From assembly GCF_900100015.1 (NCBI RefSeq), contig NZ_FNDD01000042.1, positions 1 through 37,309 of the forward strand: a stretch of DNA of 37,309 nt, given 5' to 3'. The translations under genes were made by a program, and so were the position numbers. Below, piece by piece: positions 1 through 9,280 of the stretch (position 1 is its first letter; the number at the start of each line of letters is the position of its first letter). The notes beneath the pieces are model-generated. The model worked only from the letters and a program-made list of their open reading frames with translations, had not been told where the DNA came from and did no database searches. Origin of the DNA: Vibrio xiamenensis (lineage in GTDB: Bacteria; Pseudomonadota; Gammaproteobacteria; Enterobacterales; Vibrionaceae).

Positions 1-1
1 C

Positions 2-706
<705 letters not shown>

Positions 707-708
707 CA

Positions 709-2355
709 ATGAAAATGCATTCAATTCGAACCCTCCTATTTATTGTTCTCGCGGCGCTGGCGTACAGTCCGGCCAGCTATGCGCTGACGGTTCAAGCCAG
801 CGTAAGCAAAAATAAAGTCGCCAAAAATGAAGTCTTTCAACTGCGGATTGTTACCGATAAACGTGTGAGCTCCGATGCCATCGACTTTAGTGTGCTGGAT
901 AACGACTTCTACCTTTCTCGGCCAAGCTTTGGCACGTCAATCAGTAGCATCAACGGCCAGCGCACCGTGCGCAGCGAATGGAATATTTCGCTGGCCAGCG
1001 ACAAACTCGGCGTAGTAAAAATTCCGTCGTTTGAAATCGATGGCCAAAAGACTCAACCGATCGCGATTCAAGTGGTCAAAGCCAGTAATCAGATCAACAC
1101 CCAAGACTTAGTTGAGCTGCAAGTCGACATCGACAACAAGACCCTTTACCCCAACGAATCGGCGATCTTAACCCTGCATTTGATTGTCAAATCCAGCCCG
1201 CGCCGTATGCGTAATCCGCGAATTTTCCCGCCTAAAGTGGACGATGGCATTGAACTCGAATCAATGCACAACGGCAAACAGTACGATACGGTCATCGACG
1301 GTGTATCGGCGTCGGTGGTGGAATATCAATTCCGCCTTACCGCCAACAAACCCGGCACTTATACACTGCAAGGTCCGTCGTTTAGCGGCAGCATTATCCA
1401 AGACGATCAAGCGACCGGTTCAACACGCATCATTCCGGTCAATATCGATGCGCAAAACTACACCATTACGGTTGAAGGAAAACCAAGCAACTACCATGGG
1501 CCGTGGATTCCAACCCCAAAACTGGATCTCAATCAGAGCTGGAAAGACAGCAACGGCAAGGCTATCGACGGCGCTAGCGTTTATCAAACCCATGTTGGTG
1601 AGTCGATATCTCGTGAGATCACACTTGATATTCAAGGGCTGGAACCAGAGCGTTTTCCTGAGATCAACATCGATTATCCAAGCTCGATTCGCGCCTATAA
1701 AGAGAAGCCGCAGTTTGAAACCCTTGATGACAACACGACCCGCATGACGGTTAAACAAGTGTTGATTCCACAAGTGACGGGCGATGTCAGCCTACCCGGC
1801 ATCGATTTAGATTGGTGGAACAGCAATAAACGCGAGCAGCAAACCGCGCATTTAAACCCATTGAATTTGCAAGTTGGCGCGGCGACCAGCTTAAACGCCG
1901 CTCCGGTCGCGCCGTCAGTAGCAACGCCGGCACCACAAGTAAAAACCGTCACCGTGACAGACCCAGGTTACTGGCCTTATCTCACCGCGCTGTTTGCTGC
2001 GCTGTGGATCATCACCGGAATTTGGGCATTCAATGCGGGTCGTAAACGCCCTATTGCTAAAGAGGCCTCAGCCACCAAGCCGATAAGTTCGACATGGGAT
2101 AACTTACTTAACGCTTGCCAACAAAGCGATGTAATTCAAATTCAACGCTATTGCCGCATGTGGCTGAGCGAACATCCGCAATTGGCGTCAAATTTAGTCG
2201 CTGAAATTGAGCAGCAACTGAGTCTCATGAACCAAAGTCAGTTCTCGTCGTCCGGTATTGAGTGGCGAAATCGTGATTTAATCGCGGCGCTAAAAAAAGC
2301 ACACAAAACTCTCAATAAAGAGACGAAAAAACCGTCACAATTAGCCAAACTCTAG
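709..2355 (+). CDS. batD: BatD-like oxygen-tolerance (aerotolerance) membrane protein
   Basis: This is a 548-residue protein when started at the ATG at 709. A GTG at 700 is in frame but overlaps the upstream gene and lacks a reason to be preferred, while 709 follows an AGGTAAGAAG stretch and the upstream stop by 2 bases. The N-terminus is a signal peptide (MKMHSIRT followed by a hydrophobic run ending SYA). A long beta-rich periplasmic region follows, with the family's hallmark of alternating conserved segments. One membrane helix (YWPYLTALFAALWIITGIW, about residues 422-443) precedes a cytoplasmic helical tail. BatD proteins accompany MoxR ATPases and VWA proteins in Bat operons. Their molecular role is not settled, but stress or oxygen tolerance is proposed. 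The tail-end position in the operon fits. Confidence 0.85.
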   Translation: MKMHSIRTLLFIVLAALAYSPASYALTVQASVSKNKVAKNEVFQLRIVTDKRVSSDAIDFSVLDNDFYLSRPSFGTSISSINGQRTVRSEWNISLASDKLGVVKIPSFEIDGQKTQPIAIQVVKASNQINTQDLVELQVDIDNKTLYPNESAILTLHLIVKSSPRRMRNPRIFPPKVDDGIELESMHNGKQYDTVIDGVSASVVEYQFRLTANKPGTYTLQGPSFSGSIIQDDQATGSTRIIPVNIDAQNYTITVEGKPSNYHGPWIPTPKLDLNQSWKDSNGKAIDGASVYQTHVGESISREITLDIQGLEPERFPEINIDYPSSIRAYKEKPQFETLDDNTTRMTVKQVLIPQVTGDVSLPGIDLDWWNSNKREQQTAHLNPLNLQVGAATSLNAAPVAPSVATPAPQVKTVTVTDPGYWPYLTALFAALWIITGIWAFNAGRKRPIAKEASATKPISSTWDNLLNACQQSDVIQIQRYCRMWLSEHPQLASNLVAEIEQQLSLMNQSQFSSSGIEWRNRDLIAALKKAHKTLNKETKKPSQLAKL

Positions 2356-2428
2356 CTGGCTGTTGACATAGGTGCCGATGGTTAGTGCTAGATTTATTAG
2401 CAATGTGGATGTATCGGAGGGAGAGATT

Positions 2429-2596
2429 GTGTCTGCTGCACAAAGCCCGAAAACGGAAGAAACCTATGTAATTATCTATTTCGATGGTGCCGATATGGCA
2501 GCATTTGAAATTGAGGCGGAAACGCGTGAGCAAGCCGTCGAAGCGTTTAAACATACCGGACGCTCGGAAAAAGATGTCTTTTCGATTCGCCCTTAA
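2429..2596 (+). CDS. Small conserved-looking hypothetical protein (55 aa)
   Basis: The frame is open from 2372, but the GTG at 2429 is the better start because GGAGG (2416-2420) lies 8 bases upstream. The product is acidic and soluble, has no signal or membrane segment, and contains the pattern TYVIIYFDGADMAAFEIEAE followed by a helix with KHTGRSEKDVF. The predicted fold is beta-beta-alpha. It follows batD by 73 bases and precedes a strong bidirectional terminator, so it may be the last gene of the Bat transcript or have its own promoter. I do not recognise the family and assign no function. The strong Shine-Dalgarno and regular codon use make it a real gene. Confidence 0.7.
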   Translation: MSAAQSPKTEETYVIIYFDGADMAAFEIEAETREQAVEAFKHTGRSEKDVFSIRP

Positions 2597-2641
2597 CGGC
2601 GCGGTTAAATTCAGTACATCTTTCGCTTGAATTGAGCATAT

Positions 2642-2671
2642 AAAAAAACCACGTAGTCACGTGGTTTTTTT
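2642..2671. terminator. Bidirectional rho-independent terminator
   Basis: The stem CCACGT (2649-2654) / ACGTGG (2659-2664) has an AGTC loop and is flanked by seven A on the left and seven T on the right, so it works on both strands. It separates the small plus-strand gene from the convergent amino-acid binding protein gene. Confidence 0.92.
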
Positions 2672-2719
2672 ATCGCTATTGAATCGCTAAAACGATTCGC
2701 CTGAAACGCTCGCGCCCGA

Positions 2720-3490
2720 TTACAGGTTTTCGCCGTAGATATCAAAATCAAAGTACTTCGCAGCAATTTTATCGTAAGTGCCGTTAGCACGAATGGCTTT
2801 GATGGCTTGGTTAAACTTGTCGGCCAGTGCTTTATCTTGCTTGCGCAGCGCCAGTGCCGTGCCCTCGCCAATATAAGTTTTGTCTGTCACCGCCTCGCCT
2901 TTAAATCCAAACGGCTTGCCTTCTGGCTTATCCAAAAATGCGAGAGACAGCTGATCAGCGTTACCAAATGTCGCGTCCAAACGGCCATTTTGCATATCTA
3001 AATACACTTCATCTTGGCCGCTGTAACGTTTGATTTGCGCCACGCCACCAAACATATCGGTAACGTAACGGTCATGAATCGTGCCTTGCTGTACCCCGAT
3101 GGTTTTACCCGCTAAACCGGTTTTATCAATGCTGAAATCAGCCGTTTTACTGGTCACAAAACGCGCCGGCGTTTGGTAATACTTATCGGTAAACAACACC
3201 TTCTTTTTACGATCGTCAGTGATGCGCATCGATGCCATGATCACATCTGACTTACGTGCCATCAAAGATGGGATGAGTGCGTCCCAACCTTGCGACACCC
3301 AAGTACACTCAAGTTTGGCTTGTTTGCAAAGCGCGTCGGCAATTTCGATATCAAAACCAACCGGCGTTCCTTCTGCGTTTTTGTAGTTGAACGGTGGATA
3401 GGTGAAATCCGATGCAAGACGAACTTCTTTTGCCATTGCAGCACCGCAAAATAGACTGCTCAAAGCCAAACCAAGCACTAAGTTTTTCAT
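2720..3490 (-). CDS. Periplasmic amino-acid binding protein (ABC transporter, Lys/Arg/Orn/His-type)
   Basis: This 256-residue protein has a clear signal peptide (MKNLVLGLALSSLFCGAAMA, cleaved before KEV). The mature start EVRLASDFTYPPFNYKN and the signature GFDIEIADALC are those of solute-binding family 3, ArgT/HisJ branch. Family-typical ligand-binding segments include SMRITDDRKKKVLFTDKYY and GVQQGTIHDRYV. Such proteins deliver basic or other polar amino acids to an inner-membrane ABC permease. No permease or ATPase gene is next to it. The upstream neighbour, 12 bases away on the same strand, is a HisC-like aminotransferase, so the two are likely one operon. An AAGGGAA ribosome site precedes the ATG. 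The exact ligand is not readable from the sequence, but a histidine-related substrate is tempting given the neighbour. Confidence 0.88.
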   Translation of the reverse strand: MKNLVLGLALSSLFCGAAMAKEVRLASDFTYPPFNYKNAEGTPVGFDIEIADALCKQAKLECTWVSQGWDALIPSLMARKSDVIMASMRITDDRKKKVLFTDKYYQTPARFVTSKTADFSIDKTGLAGKTIGVQQGTIHDRYVTDMFGGVAQIKRYSGQDEVYLDMQNGRLDATFGNADQLSLAFLDKPEGKPFGFKGEAVTDKTYIGEGTALALRKQDKALADKFNQAIKAIRANGTYDKIAAKYFDFDIYGENL

Positions 3491-3502
3491 ACAATTCCCT
3501 TT

Positions 3503-4582
3503 TTATGAGTTAGACGTTATGGAGTAACGATTGAGCACATCAACCACTTCTTGCATGCTCTGCTGGCTACCAATGGTAATGCGCACACAATCGCGCAGCG
3601 CAGGTTCATGATGTTGGTTGCGCGTGACAATACCTTGGCTAAGTAAATAATCAAACACATTCGCACCTTGGCGTGTGTGGATGAGGACAAAATTGGTCGC
3701 GGATGGATATACCTTGTTCACAAAAGGCATACGCGAGACTTGGTCGATAAACCATTGCCGTGTTTGGATTAGCCTATCGGACGCTGCTCGCATCTGGCTA
3801 ATGCCCTCTTTTGATAATGCTTCGAGCACCACTTTTGAGCTTGAGTCTGGCATCGGGTATGGCGGTATCAATTTCATCACAAAGTCCATCACCGATGGCG
3901 CAGCAATAATGAAACCGCAGCGTACTGACGCCAAACCAAACGCTTTGGATAAGGTGCGAATCACTATCAGATTAGGGTATTCACCCACCAAAGACGCCAC
4001 GCTTTGCTGAAACTCAAACTCGATATAGGCCTCGTCTACCACCACCAACGTGTTGTGTTTGGTTGCTTCTAACACTTCGATGATGTCGCCCCGATCGAGC
4101 AGGTTACCGGTCGGATTATTCGGTGAGCATAAAAAGACCAAGTTCGCGTTTTGCGCAGCGTTGATGACGCCTTGGCAATCGAGCTTAAATTGCTCGCCAA
4201 TCAGTGGCACTTTGATGGTTGCAATCGCTAACGCATCAGCGCAGAACTCATACATGGCGTACGTTGGCGTGCATACCACGATATTATCGCGACCTGGCTG
4301 ACAAAAAGTGCGAATCAAAAGGTCAATCGCTTCATCCGCGCCACGCACAGCGAGCACTGGTGACGTCACTTGGCTATAGGCTTGATAAGCGCGCGCCACG
4401 TCATGAGGGAGAAAATCTGGATAGCGATGGTAATCACCCACATGGTCCCCATAGTGAATCGGGGTTTCAAGTTCATTGGCATTGAGCCACACTCGCCCAG
4501 TACCACCGATACGGCGTGCCGATTGGTAAGGTATTAATTTTTTTATAGCCTCAGGCGCTAGTTTTTCTGCAACGGAAGACAT
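3503..4582 (-). CDS. HisC-family aminotransferase (histidinol-phosphate aminotransferase-like)
   Basis: This is a fold-type I PLP aminotransferase of 359 residues from the ATG at 4582. A GTG at 4588 is also possible, but GAGG lies 5 bases before the ATG. Family features are the substrate/PLP segment SPNNPTG (about 153-159), DEAYIEF (about 183-189) and the Schiff-base lysine in LSKAFGLASVRCGF (about K213). HisC converts imidazole-acetol phosphate and glutamate to histidinol phosphate. Here the gene lies outside a his operon and next to a periplasmic amino-acid binding protein and a divergent LysR gene. It may therefore be a second HisC-like enzyme acting on another aromatic or imidazole substrate, possibly catabolic. 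The family is sure, but the precise substrate is not. Confidence 0.85.
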   Translation of the reverse strand: MSSVAEKLAPEAIKKLIPYQSARRIGGTGRVWLNANELETPIHYGDHVGDYHRYPDFLPHDVARAYQAYSQVTSPVLAVRGADEAIDLLIRTFCQPGRDNIVVCTPTYAMYEFCADALAIATIKVPLIGEQFKLDCQGVINAAQNANLVFLCSPNNPTGNLLDRGDIIEVLEATKHNTLVVVDEAYIEFEFQQSVASLVGEYPNLIVIRTLSKAFGLASVRCGFIIAAPSVMDFVMKLIPPYPMPDSSSKVVLEALSKEGISQMRAASDRLIQTRQWFIDQVSRMPFVNKVYPSATNFVLIHTRQGANVFDYLLSQGIVTRNQHHEPALRDCVRITIGSQQSMQEVVDVLNRYSITSNS

Positions 4583-4605
4583 TCCCACCTCGAACCTGTG
4601 TTATG

Positions 4606-4634
4606 TAGTCGAACAATCTAAATAATTAGTCGAA
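4606..4634. promoter_or_regulatory. Direct repeat TAGTCGAA x2, candidate LysR-type operator
   Basis: TAGTCGAA occurs at 4606-4613 and again at 4627-4634, 21 bases apart start to start, so on the same helical face. It lies 24 bases upstream of the hisC-like ATG in the divergent gap shared with the LysR gene. This arrangement suits a two-site dimer operator, but the assignment is inference. Confidence 0.4.
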
Positions 4635-4763
4635 TAAAAGCATAAATAGTGATTTAAATTTCACTTTCATTACGTTGTGACTTATTCAAGCAAAAACTAT
4701 TTGTAAACTGAATCGAAATAAACACATACTAGCCATGATAAAAATTCATAACTAAGCCGTAAT

Positions 4764-5642
4764 ATGACTCTGCCTTCAACCAAAACTTTGCAAGCCTTTC
4801 TCGCCACAGCTGAGCACTTGAGCTTCACCCGTGCTGCCGATGCACTGAACTTAACTCAAGGAGCGATCAGTCGTCAGATCATTGCGCTCGAAGAGTTAAT
4901 CGGCGTAAAATTGTTTTATCGCCACGCGCGTGGCCTGACATTGACGCCGCAGGGTAGCCAATTTGTTACGCGCGCCGAAGACATCATTGCACGCCTTTAT
5001 CATGCGATAAGCGAAGTGGCCGCAACGCCATCACGCATCAAACTCAACGCACCAAGCTGTGTCACCGCTTGGCTACTGCCACGATTAATGGCGTTTCAAG
5101 ATGCCCACCCCGAAGCGGATGTCGAGTTAACTTCGACCATTAAACATCTTTCAGAACCTAACTTTGACGCCTTTGATGCGGTCATTATGTATGGCAAAAC
5201 GCCAAAACAGCCCAGTTTGAACAGCCAGTTATTGTTTGAAGAGCGCCTGACCCCTTTGTGTCGCCCAGAGCTGTGGCAATCGGTGATTGGCGATTCCCCG
5301 GTTACCATGGCGCAAAGTTTGCCAAAATTTACTTGGCTGCATGCCAACCCAACCCAAAGCGATTGGCGACTGTGGCTTGAACATTGCGATCAACCACGCA
5401 TGTGCAGCAAGAGCAATCAACATTTTTCTACCCTAGATCAAGCGATGAACGCGGCTCAACAAGGTTTTGGAATAGCCGTTGGCGACATTACCCTTGCCGC
5501 CCAAGATCTGCAGTTAAATCGCCTTATCATGCCATTTGATGATTCGGTGAGTTCTGGGCAAAGTTACTATTTCCTTTATCCAAGACAAAGCGATAACCCA
5601 ATCTTGAACCTGCTGCAAAATTGGCTGACATCTGAAGGCTAA
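4764..5642 (+). CDS. LysR-family transcriptional regulator (GcvA-like branch)
   Basis: This 292-residue protein has a typical N-terminal winged helix-turn-helix (TLQAFLATAEHLSFTRAADALNLTQGAIS, split over residues 8-38). The rest is an effector-binding periplasmic-fold domain. The opening STKTLQAFLATAEHLSFTRAA and the SWR-type tail resemble GcvA/AmpR-like regulators rather than the larger aromatic-catabolism group. It is divergent from the HisC-like gene with 181 bases between, containing repeated TAGTCGAA. LysR proteins commonly control the divergent neighbour, so it probably regulates the aminotransferase/binding-protein operon in response to a small molecule. No autoregulation data can be read from the sequence. 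Confidence 0.88.
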   Translation: MTLPSTKTLQAFLATAEHLSFTRAADALNLTQGAISRQIIALEELIGVKLFYRHARGLTLTPQGSQFVTRAEDIIARLYHAISEVAATPSRIKLNAPSCVTAWLLPRLMAFQDAHPEADVELTSTIKHLSEPNFDAFDAVIMYGKTPKQPSLNSQLLFEERLTPLCRPELWQSVIGDSPVTMAQSLPKFTWLHANPTQSDWRLWLEHCDQPRMCSKSNQHFSTLDQAMNAAQQGFGIAVGDITLAAQDLQLNRLIMPFDDSVSSGQSYYFLYPRQSDNPILNLLQNWLTSEG

Positions 5643-5740
5643 ACGCTTCATTTTTAACGTATGATTAAAGGTTGTTAGCACGCGATGCGCTAAGCTCAAC
5701 ATGTTTACGCACGCTTTCATTCGACCTAGGACGTTATTTC

Positions 5741-7159
5741 ATGCCAAGCCAACAGAAATTGTTAGAAGCTCCGATTCATCGCGCCTTACTTTCGTTGGCG
5801 GTGCCCATTGTCATTGGTCAGATTTTGCAATCGGCTTACCAATTAACCGACGCATTTTGGGTTGGCCGACTGGGTGCCCATCAGGTCGCTGCGGTATCGG
5901 TCAGTATGCCAGTCACCTTTTTAGTTATCGCACTTGGCTCTGGCCTTGCAATGGCGGGAGCGACACTATCAGCGCAGTACATGGGTGCCAAGCAGTATGA
6001 AAAGGTCAATCATGTTGCAGCGCAAACCATGTTGATGGTGCTATTCACGTCGATAGTTCTCGGTTTAACTGGTTATCTGCTTTCGCCCTATTTCCTCACC
6101 TTGCTCAGTGTCGAATCTGCGGTATATCAGGATGCGCTGCGCTTTATGCACGTATCGTTTATCGGCGTCGTATTTGTGTTCACCTTTGCAATGTTCCAAG
6201 CGATCATGCGCGGCATTGGCCAAGTAAAGGTGCCGCTTTACATCGTACTGGGCACTGTACTGGCCAACTTTCTGCTCGACCCACTGTTTATTTTTGGCTT
6301 TGGCCCCGTGCCCGCTTATGGGGTGATGGGCGCAGCCTTGTCGACTCTTGTAACACAAGGCCTAGCGGCAGTACTCGGCTTGGTGGTATTGGTCAAAGGC
6401 CGCCACGGCATTCATCTGCAAAGGCGCCACTTTAAACCCGATATGACTTATATTCGCCGCGCTTTTTTCCTCGGCGTTCCGGGCTCTGTTGAGCTATCGG
6501 CGCGCGCACTCGGGCTGATTATCATGTCTTTCCTGGTCGCCAGCTTTGGTACCGTCACTATCGCGTCCTACGGAGTTGGCTCAAATATTTTGCAAGTCGT
6601 GACCATTCCCGCCATGGGGCTATCGATGGCGGTGTCCACCCTGGTTGGCCAGAATCTTGGAGCGCGACAAATCGAGCGCGCTGAAAAAGTGACTTATATC
6701 GGCACTCTGTGGGGCTTTTTGGCGTTAACTCTGCTTGGCGTGCTCGCCTACTTTTTCGCTCCGAATATCGTTGGCTTCTTTATTCCAGACGACCCACAAG
6801 TTATCGAGCACGGCGGCGAATTTGTTCGTACCATGGCACTGACTTGGGGCTTCATCGGTGTGCAGTTGTGTGTGGTTTCGGCGTTTCGCGCCTCAGGTAA
6901 TATGGTCAATACCATGGTGCTGTCACTGCTGTCACAATGGGTATTTCAATTCCCGCTTGCCTACGTGCTGTCTAAGCATACTGCGCTCGCCGAAGCGGGC
7001 ATTTGGTATTCGTTTGCTGTTACCAATGTGCTGATAGCCATTGTGTCAGTGGCGTGGTTTGCCCGCGGGCGCTGGAAGGAAACTCGCCTTACCGAAGATG
7101 ATCACAGTGTACTGCAAGTGACGGAAGAAGCGCTGATTGAAATTGACGAACACCGTTAA
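5741..7159 (+). CDS. MATE-family multidrug/cation antiporter
   Basis: The protein has 472 residues from the ATG at 5741, which has AGGA 9 bases upstream (5728-5731). The frame is open further upstream to 5672 without a better start. It has about twelve hydrophobic segments in two halves, each opening with the MATE pattern: PIVIGQILQSAYQLTDAFWV in the first and GVPGSVELSARALGLI in the second. MATE proteins expel organic cations or drugs in exchange for Na+ or H+. The sequence is closer to the NorM/DinF-like group found in many Vibrio genomes, but the substrate cannot be told. It follows the LysR gene by 98 bases and may be read independently. A hairpin at 7190-7223 lies after it. Confidence 0.88.
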   Translation: MPSQQKLLEAPIHRALLSLAVPIVIGQILQSAYQLTDAFWVGRLGAHQVAAVSVSMPVTFLVIALGSGLAMAGATLSAQYMGAKQYEKVNHVAAQTMLMVLFTSIVLGLTGYLLSPYFLTLLSVESAVYQDALRFMHVSFIGVVFVFTFAMFQAIMRGIGQVKVPLYIVLGTVLANFLLDPLFIFGFGPVPAYGVMGAALSTLVTQGLAAVLGLVVLVKGRHGIHLQRRHFKPDMTYIRRAFFLGVPGSVELSARALGLIIMSFLVASFGTVTIASYGVGSNILQVVTIPAMGLSMAVSTLVGQNLGARQIERAEKVTYIGTLWGFLALTLLGVLAYFFAPNIVGFFIPDDPQVIEHGGEFVRTMALTWGFIGVQLCVVSAFRASGNMVNTMVLSLLSQWVFQFPLAYVLSKHTALAEAGIWYSFAVTNVLIAIVSVAWFARGRWKETRLTEDDHSVLQVTEEALIEIDEHR

Positions 7160-7189
7160 TCGTCGAAATATCAATAAAATCTGTAGAGT

Positions 7190-7223
7190 GTGAGTTGTTT
7201 GCTTGAGTCCAAGCGTCACTCAC
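7190..7223. other. Inverted repeat between the MATE and nitroreductase genes
   Basis: The outer arms are GTGAGT (7190-7195) and ACTCAC (7218-7223). The inner arms are GCTTG (7201-7205) and CAAGC (7210-7214), with loop AGTC. There is no T-run immediately after, so it may be an mRNA 3' end/5' leader structure or an operator rather than a canonical terminator. Confidence 0.5.
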
Positions 7224-7285
7224 CACATACTGCGTAAAGGTTTTTTATGTAGCTTGACGCCACATGCCGTCATAGAGGTAATAAC

Positions 7286-8065
7286 ATGGACGTGCTTAAC
7301 GCATTACACCAACACCGCTCAATCCGTCAATACCATCCAGATGCAGTTGACTCAACACTACTTGAAGAAGTTCTTAGCGCCGGTATTCGCGCATCTTCCT
7401 CTGGCAACATGCAGTCGTATTCGATCGTCGTGACCCAAGACCCAGCCCTAAAACAGGCTCTATTTGAACCGCACATGGAACAAAACATGGTGGTTGATGC
7501 GCCTGTATTAGTGACGTTTTGCGCCGACTTTCGCCGCATGCGTAAATGGTTAAAGCTAAGTAATGCGCCGCAGAACTTTGATAACTTTATGAGTTTTATG
7601 ATTGGCGCCATCGATGCCACCTTGGTATCGCAAAACGTCGCGCTCGCCGCCGAAGCAAAAGGGCTTGGTGTTTGCTATATGGGCTCAACCTTAGCCAATT
7701 GCGACCAAATCGGCGAGCTGCTCAAACTACCAGAAGGTGTCGTGCCTGTCGTGGGATTTTCACTGGGTTACCCGGCTGAAACACCAGAGCTTCGCGATCG
7801 CTTACCACTGGATGGCCTAGTGCACTATGAAACCTATCACGATCACAGCGATGAAGAGATCCGCGCTATGTACTCAGAGCGGGAACAAGCAGGCTGGGCT
7901 CGTTACATGTCTTACCCAAGTTTGAAAGCCATGATTGAGCAGTCGGATGTCGAAAACCTTGCGCAGATTTACACTAAGCTGAAATACACCAAAGAGTCGC
8001 ATATCGAGTTTTCGCAAACCGTACTCGACTACCTTGAACGCCAAGGCTTTATGCATAATCAGTGA
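7286..8065 (+). CDS. NfsA-like FMN-dependent NAD(P)H nitroreductase
   Basis: This 259-residue protein is of the nitroreductase fold. The start is well set by AGAGG 7 bases before the ATG. Family marks are the N-terminal HRSIRQYHPDAV and the FMN-contact segment IRASSSGNMQSYSIVV. The glycine-rich LGVCYMGS and GVVPVVGFSLGYP segments and the C-terminal helix follow. The NfsA group reduces nitroaromatics, quinones or flavins in two-electron steps using NADPH. The length is slightly above the 240 residues usual for NfsA. It is flanked by a MATE exporter (+) and a convergent LysR gene. The physiological substrate is unknown. Confidence 0.85.
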   Translation: MDVLNALHQHRSIRQYHPDAVDSTLLEEVLSAGIRASSSGNMQSYSIVVTQDPALKQALFEPHMEQNMVVDAPVLVTFCADFRRMRKWLKLSNAPQNFDNFMSFMIGAIDATLVSQNVALAAEAKGLGVCYMGSTLANCDQIGELLKLPEGVVPVVGFSLGYPAETPELRDRLPLDGLVHYETYHDHSDEEIRAMYSEREQAGWARYMSYPSLKAMIEQSDVENLAQIYTKLKYTKESHIEFSQTVLDYLERQGFMHNQ

Positions 8066-8203
8066 TGTTAAACCAGCCAAAGCTTTAAGTTTGCAAACAC
8101 AGATATAAGCTAAAGCATTGGCCGCTTATCCGCCCGCTGCTGCGCAGGTTAATGTTCAGCAGCGTTGCTATCACTTCGCCTCTGTTGGTTTTTCACCTAC
8201 GGC

Positions 8204-9121
8204 CTATTTACGCTGCGAATTGCAGTAGCGGTCCCAATACGGCGTGTCCCCATAATAGTCACTTAGAAAATCGATAAAATGGCGTACTTTTGAAGCCAAA
8301 AACTCTCGATGACTATAGAGGGCGTACAAACCAAGCGATTCAATGGCAAACTTTTCTAATACTTGCAGTTCATTCGCCTCAATCGCAGCGCCGGTAAGAA
8401 AGGTCGGCTGAATCGCGTAGCCGCGTCCTTGAATCGCTAAATTCACTATCACATCGCCATTATTGCTGGAAAAATCGCTGTTGAAATCCTGACTCGACAT
8501 CGACGAAGACCAATCCAGTAACAAGGTACGCAAATCCGAATAAGTAAAACGTAGATAATTGAGTTTACTCAAATCGGTTAAATCTTGCGGCTCTCCATGC
8601 CGACGCCAGTAGGCGTGTGAAGCGCACAGCACCAAGCGAATCGGTACGATTTTTTTGGCCACCAACGTCGAGCTTTTGAGGTGACCTATTCGCAGCGCAA
8701 CATCGATACCTTCATCAAGCAGATCAACTTTACGGTCAGTGAGTAGCAATTCCACTTTCATCTCTGGATATTGGTCTTGAAAACGCGCAATGGGCTCTGA
8801 CAAATGATGAATACCAAACGACATCGGCGCGCTAACACGCAGCGTACCTGAGACTTGAGTTTGCAAATTACTCAAATCATTTTCCATATCATCAATATCT
8901 TGCACTATCTGCTGGCAACGTTCGAAGTAGGCCTGCCCTGCTTCGGTCAAATGAACTCGGCGAGTGGTGCGATTAAGAAGCCGCACTTTAAGGCTCTCTT
9001 CAAGTTGACCGATATACTTACTGATGAGCTGCGGTGACATATCCAGGCGCCCCGCGGCTTTGGTAAAGCTGCCCTCAAGCACCACCGCATTAAATGCGCG
9101 CATGGCATTAAGTTTGTCCAT
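8204..9121 (-). CDS. LysR-family transcriptional regulator
   Basis: This protein has 305 residues from the ATG at 9121, the start that gives the usual LysR N-terminus MDKLNAMRAFNAVVLEGSFT. GAGG lies 9 bases upstream, while the longer frame begins at a poor codon. It has a winged HTH (residues 10-40, with FTKAAGRLDMSPQLISKYI) and an LTTR substrate-binding domain of the CrgA/YhaJ-like class (APMSFGIHHL, DVALRIGHL). It is divergent from the DODA-type dioxygenase with 159 bases between, and an inverted repeat lies close to its own start. It probably controls the dioxygenase and itself. The effector is unknown. Confidence 0.88.
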   Translation of the reverse strand: MDKLNAMRAFNAVVLEGSFTKAAGRLDMSPQLISKYIGQLEESLKVRLLNRTTRRVHLTEAGQAYFERCQQIVQDIDDMENDLSNLQTQVSGTLRVSAPMSFGIHHLSEPIARFQDQYPEMKVELLLTDRKVDLLDEGIDVALRIGHLKSSTLVAKKIVPIRLVLCASHAYWRRHGEPQDLTDLSKLNYLRFTYSDLRTLLLDWSSSMSSQDFNSDFSSNNGDVIVNLAIQGRGYAIQPTFLTGAAIEANELQVLEKFAIESLGLYALYSHREFLASKVRHFIDFLSDYYGDTPYWDRYCNSQRK

Positions 9122-9138
9122 AACCCTGAGCCTCAATG

Positions 9139-9161
9139 ATTAACAACGTAATGTTGATAAT
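9139..9161. promoter_or_regulatory. Inverted repeat, candidate LysR operator
   Basis: Arms ATTAACAAC (9139-9147) and GTTGATAAT (9153-9161) pair at 8 of 9 positions around a 5-base spacer. The site lies just upstream of the minus-strand LysR gene and about 120 bases before the dioxygenase ATG, fitting an autoregulatory LTTR site. Function is inferred. Confidence 0.45.
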
Positions 9162-9280
9162 TAAGCAATGAATAGCGGTTTTATCATAGATTCATTGAAA
9201 GGTATATTGAATACATCGCAATCGCCACCCATGTTAAAACCGTGGCCAATGAGTCGCCCAAAAGGCTAAGAGAGAAGTAA

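Noticed and set aside
4641..4670. AGTGA...TCACT palindrome as a CRP site upstream of the HisC-like gene
   Set aside because: The half-sites are separated by 8 bases, not 6, so it does not fit CRP; it may be a chance or other regulator's site.
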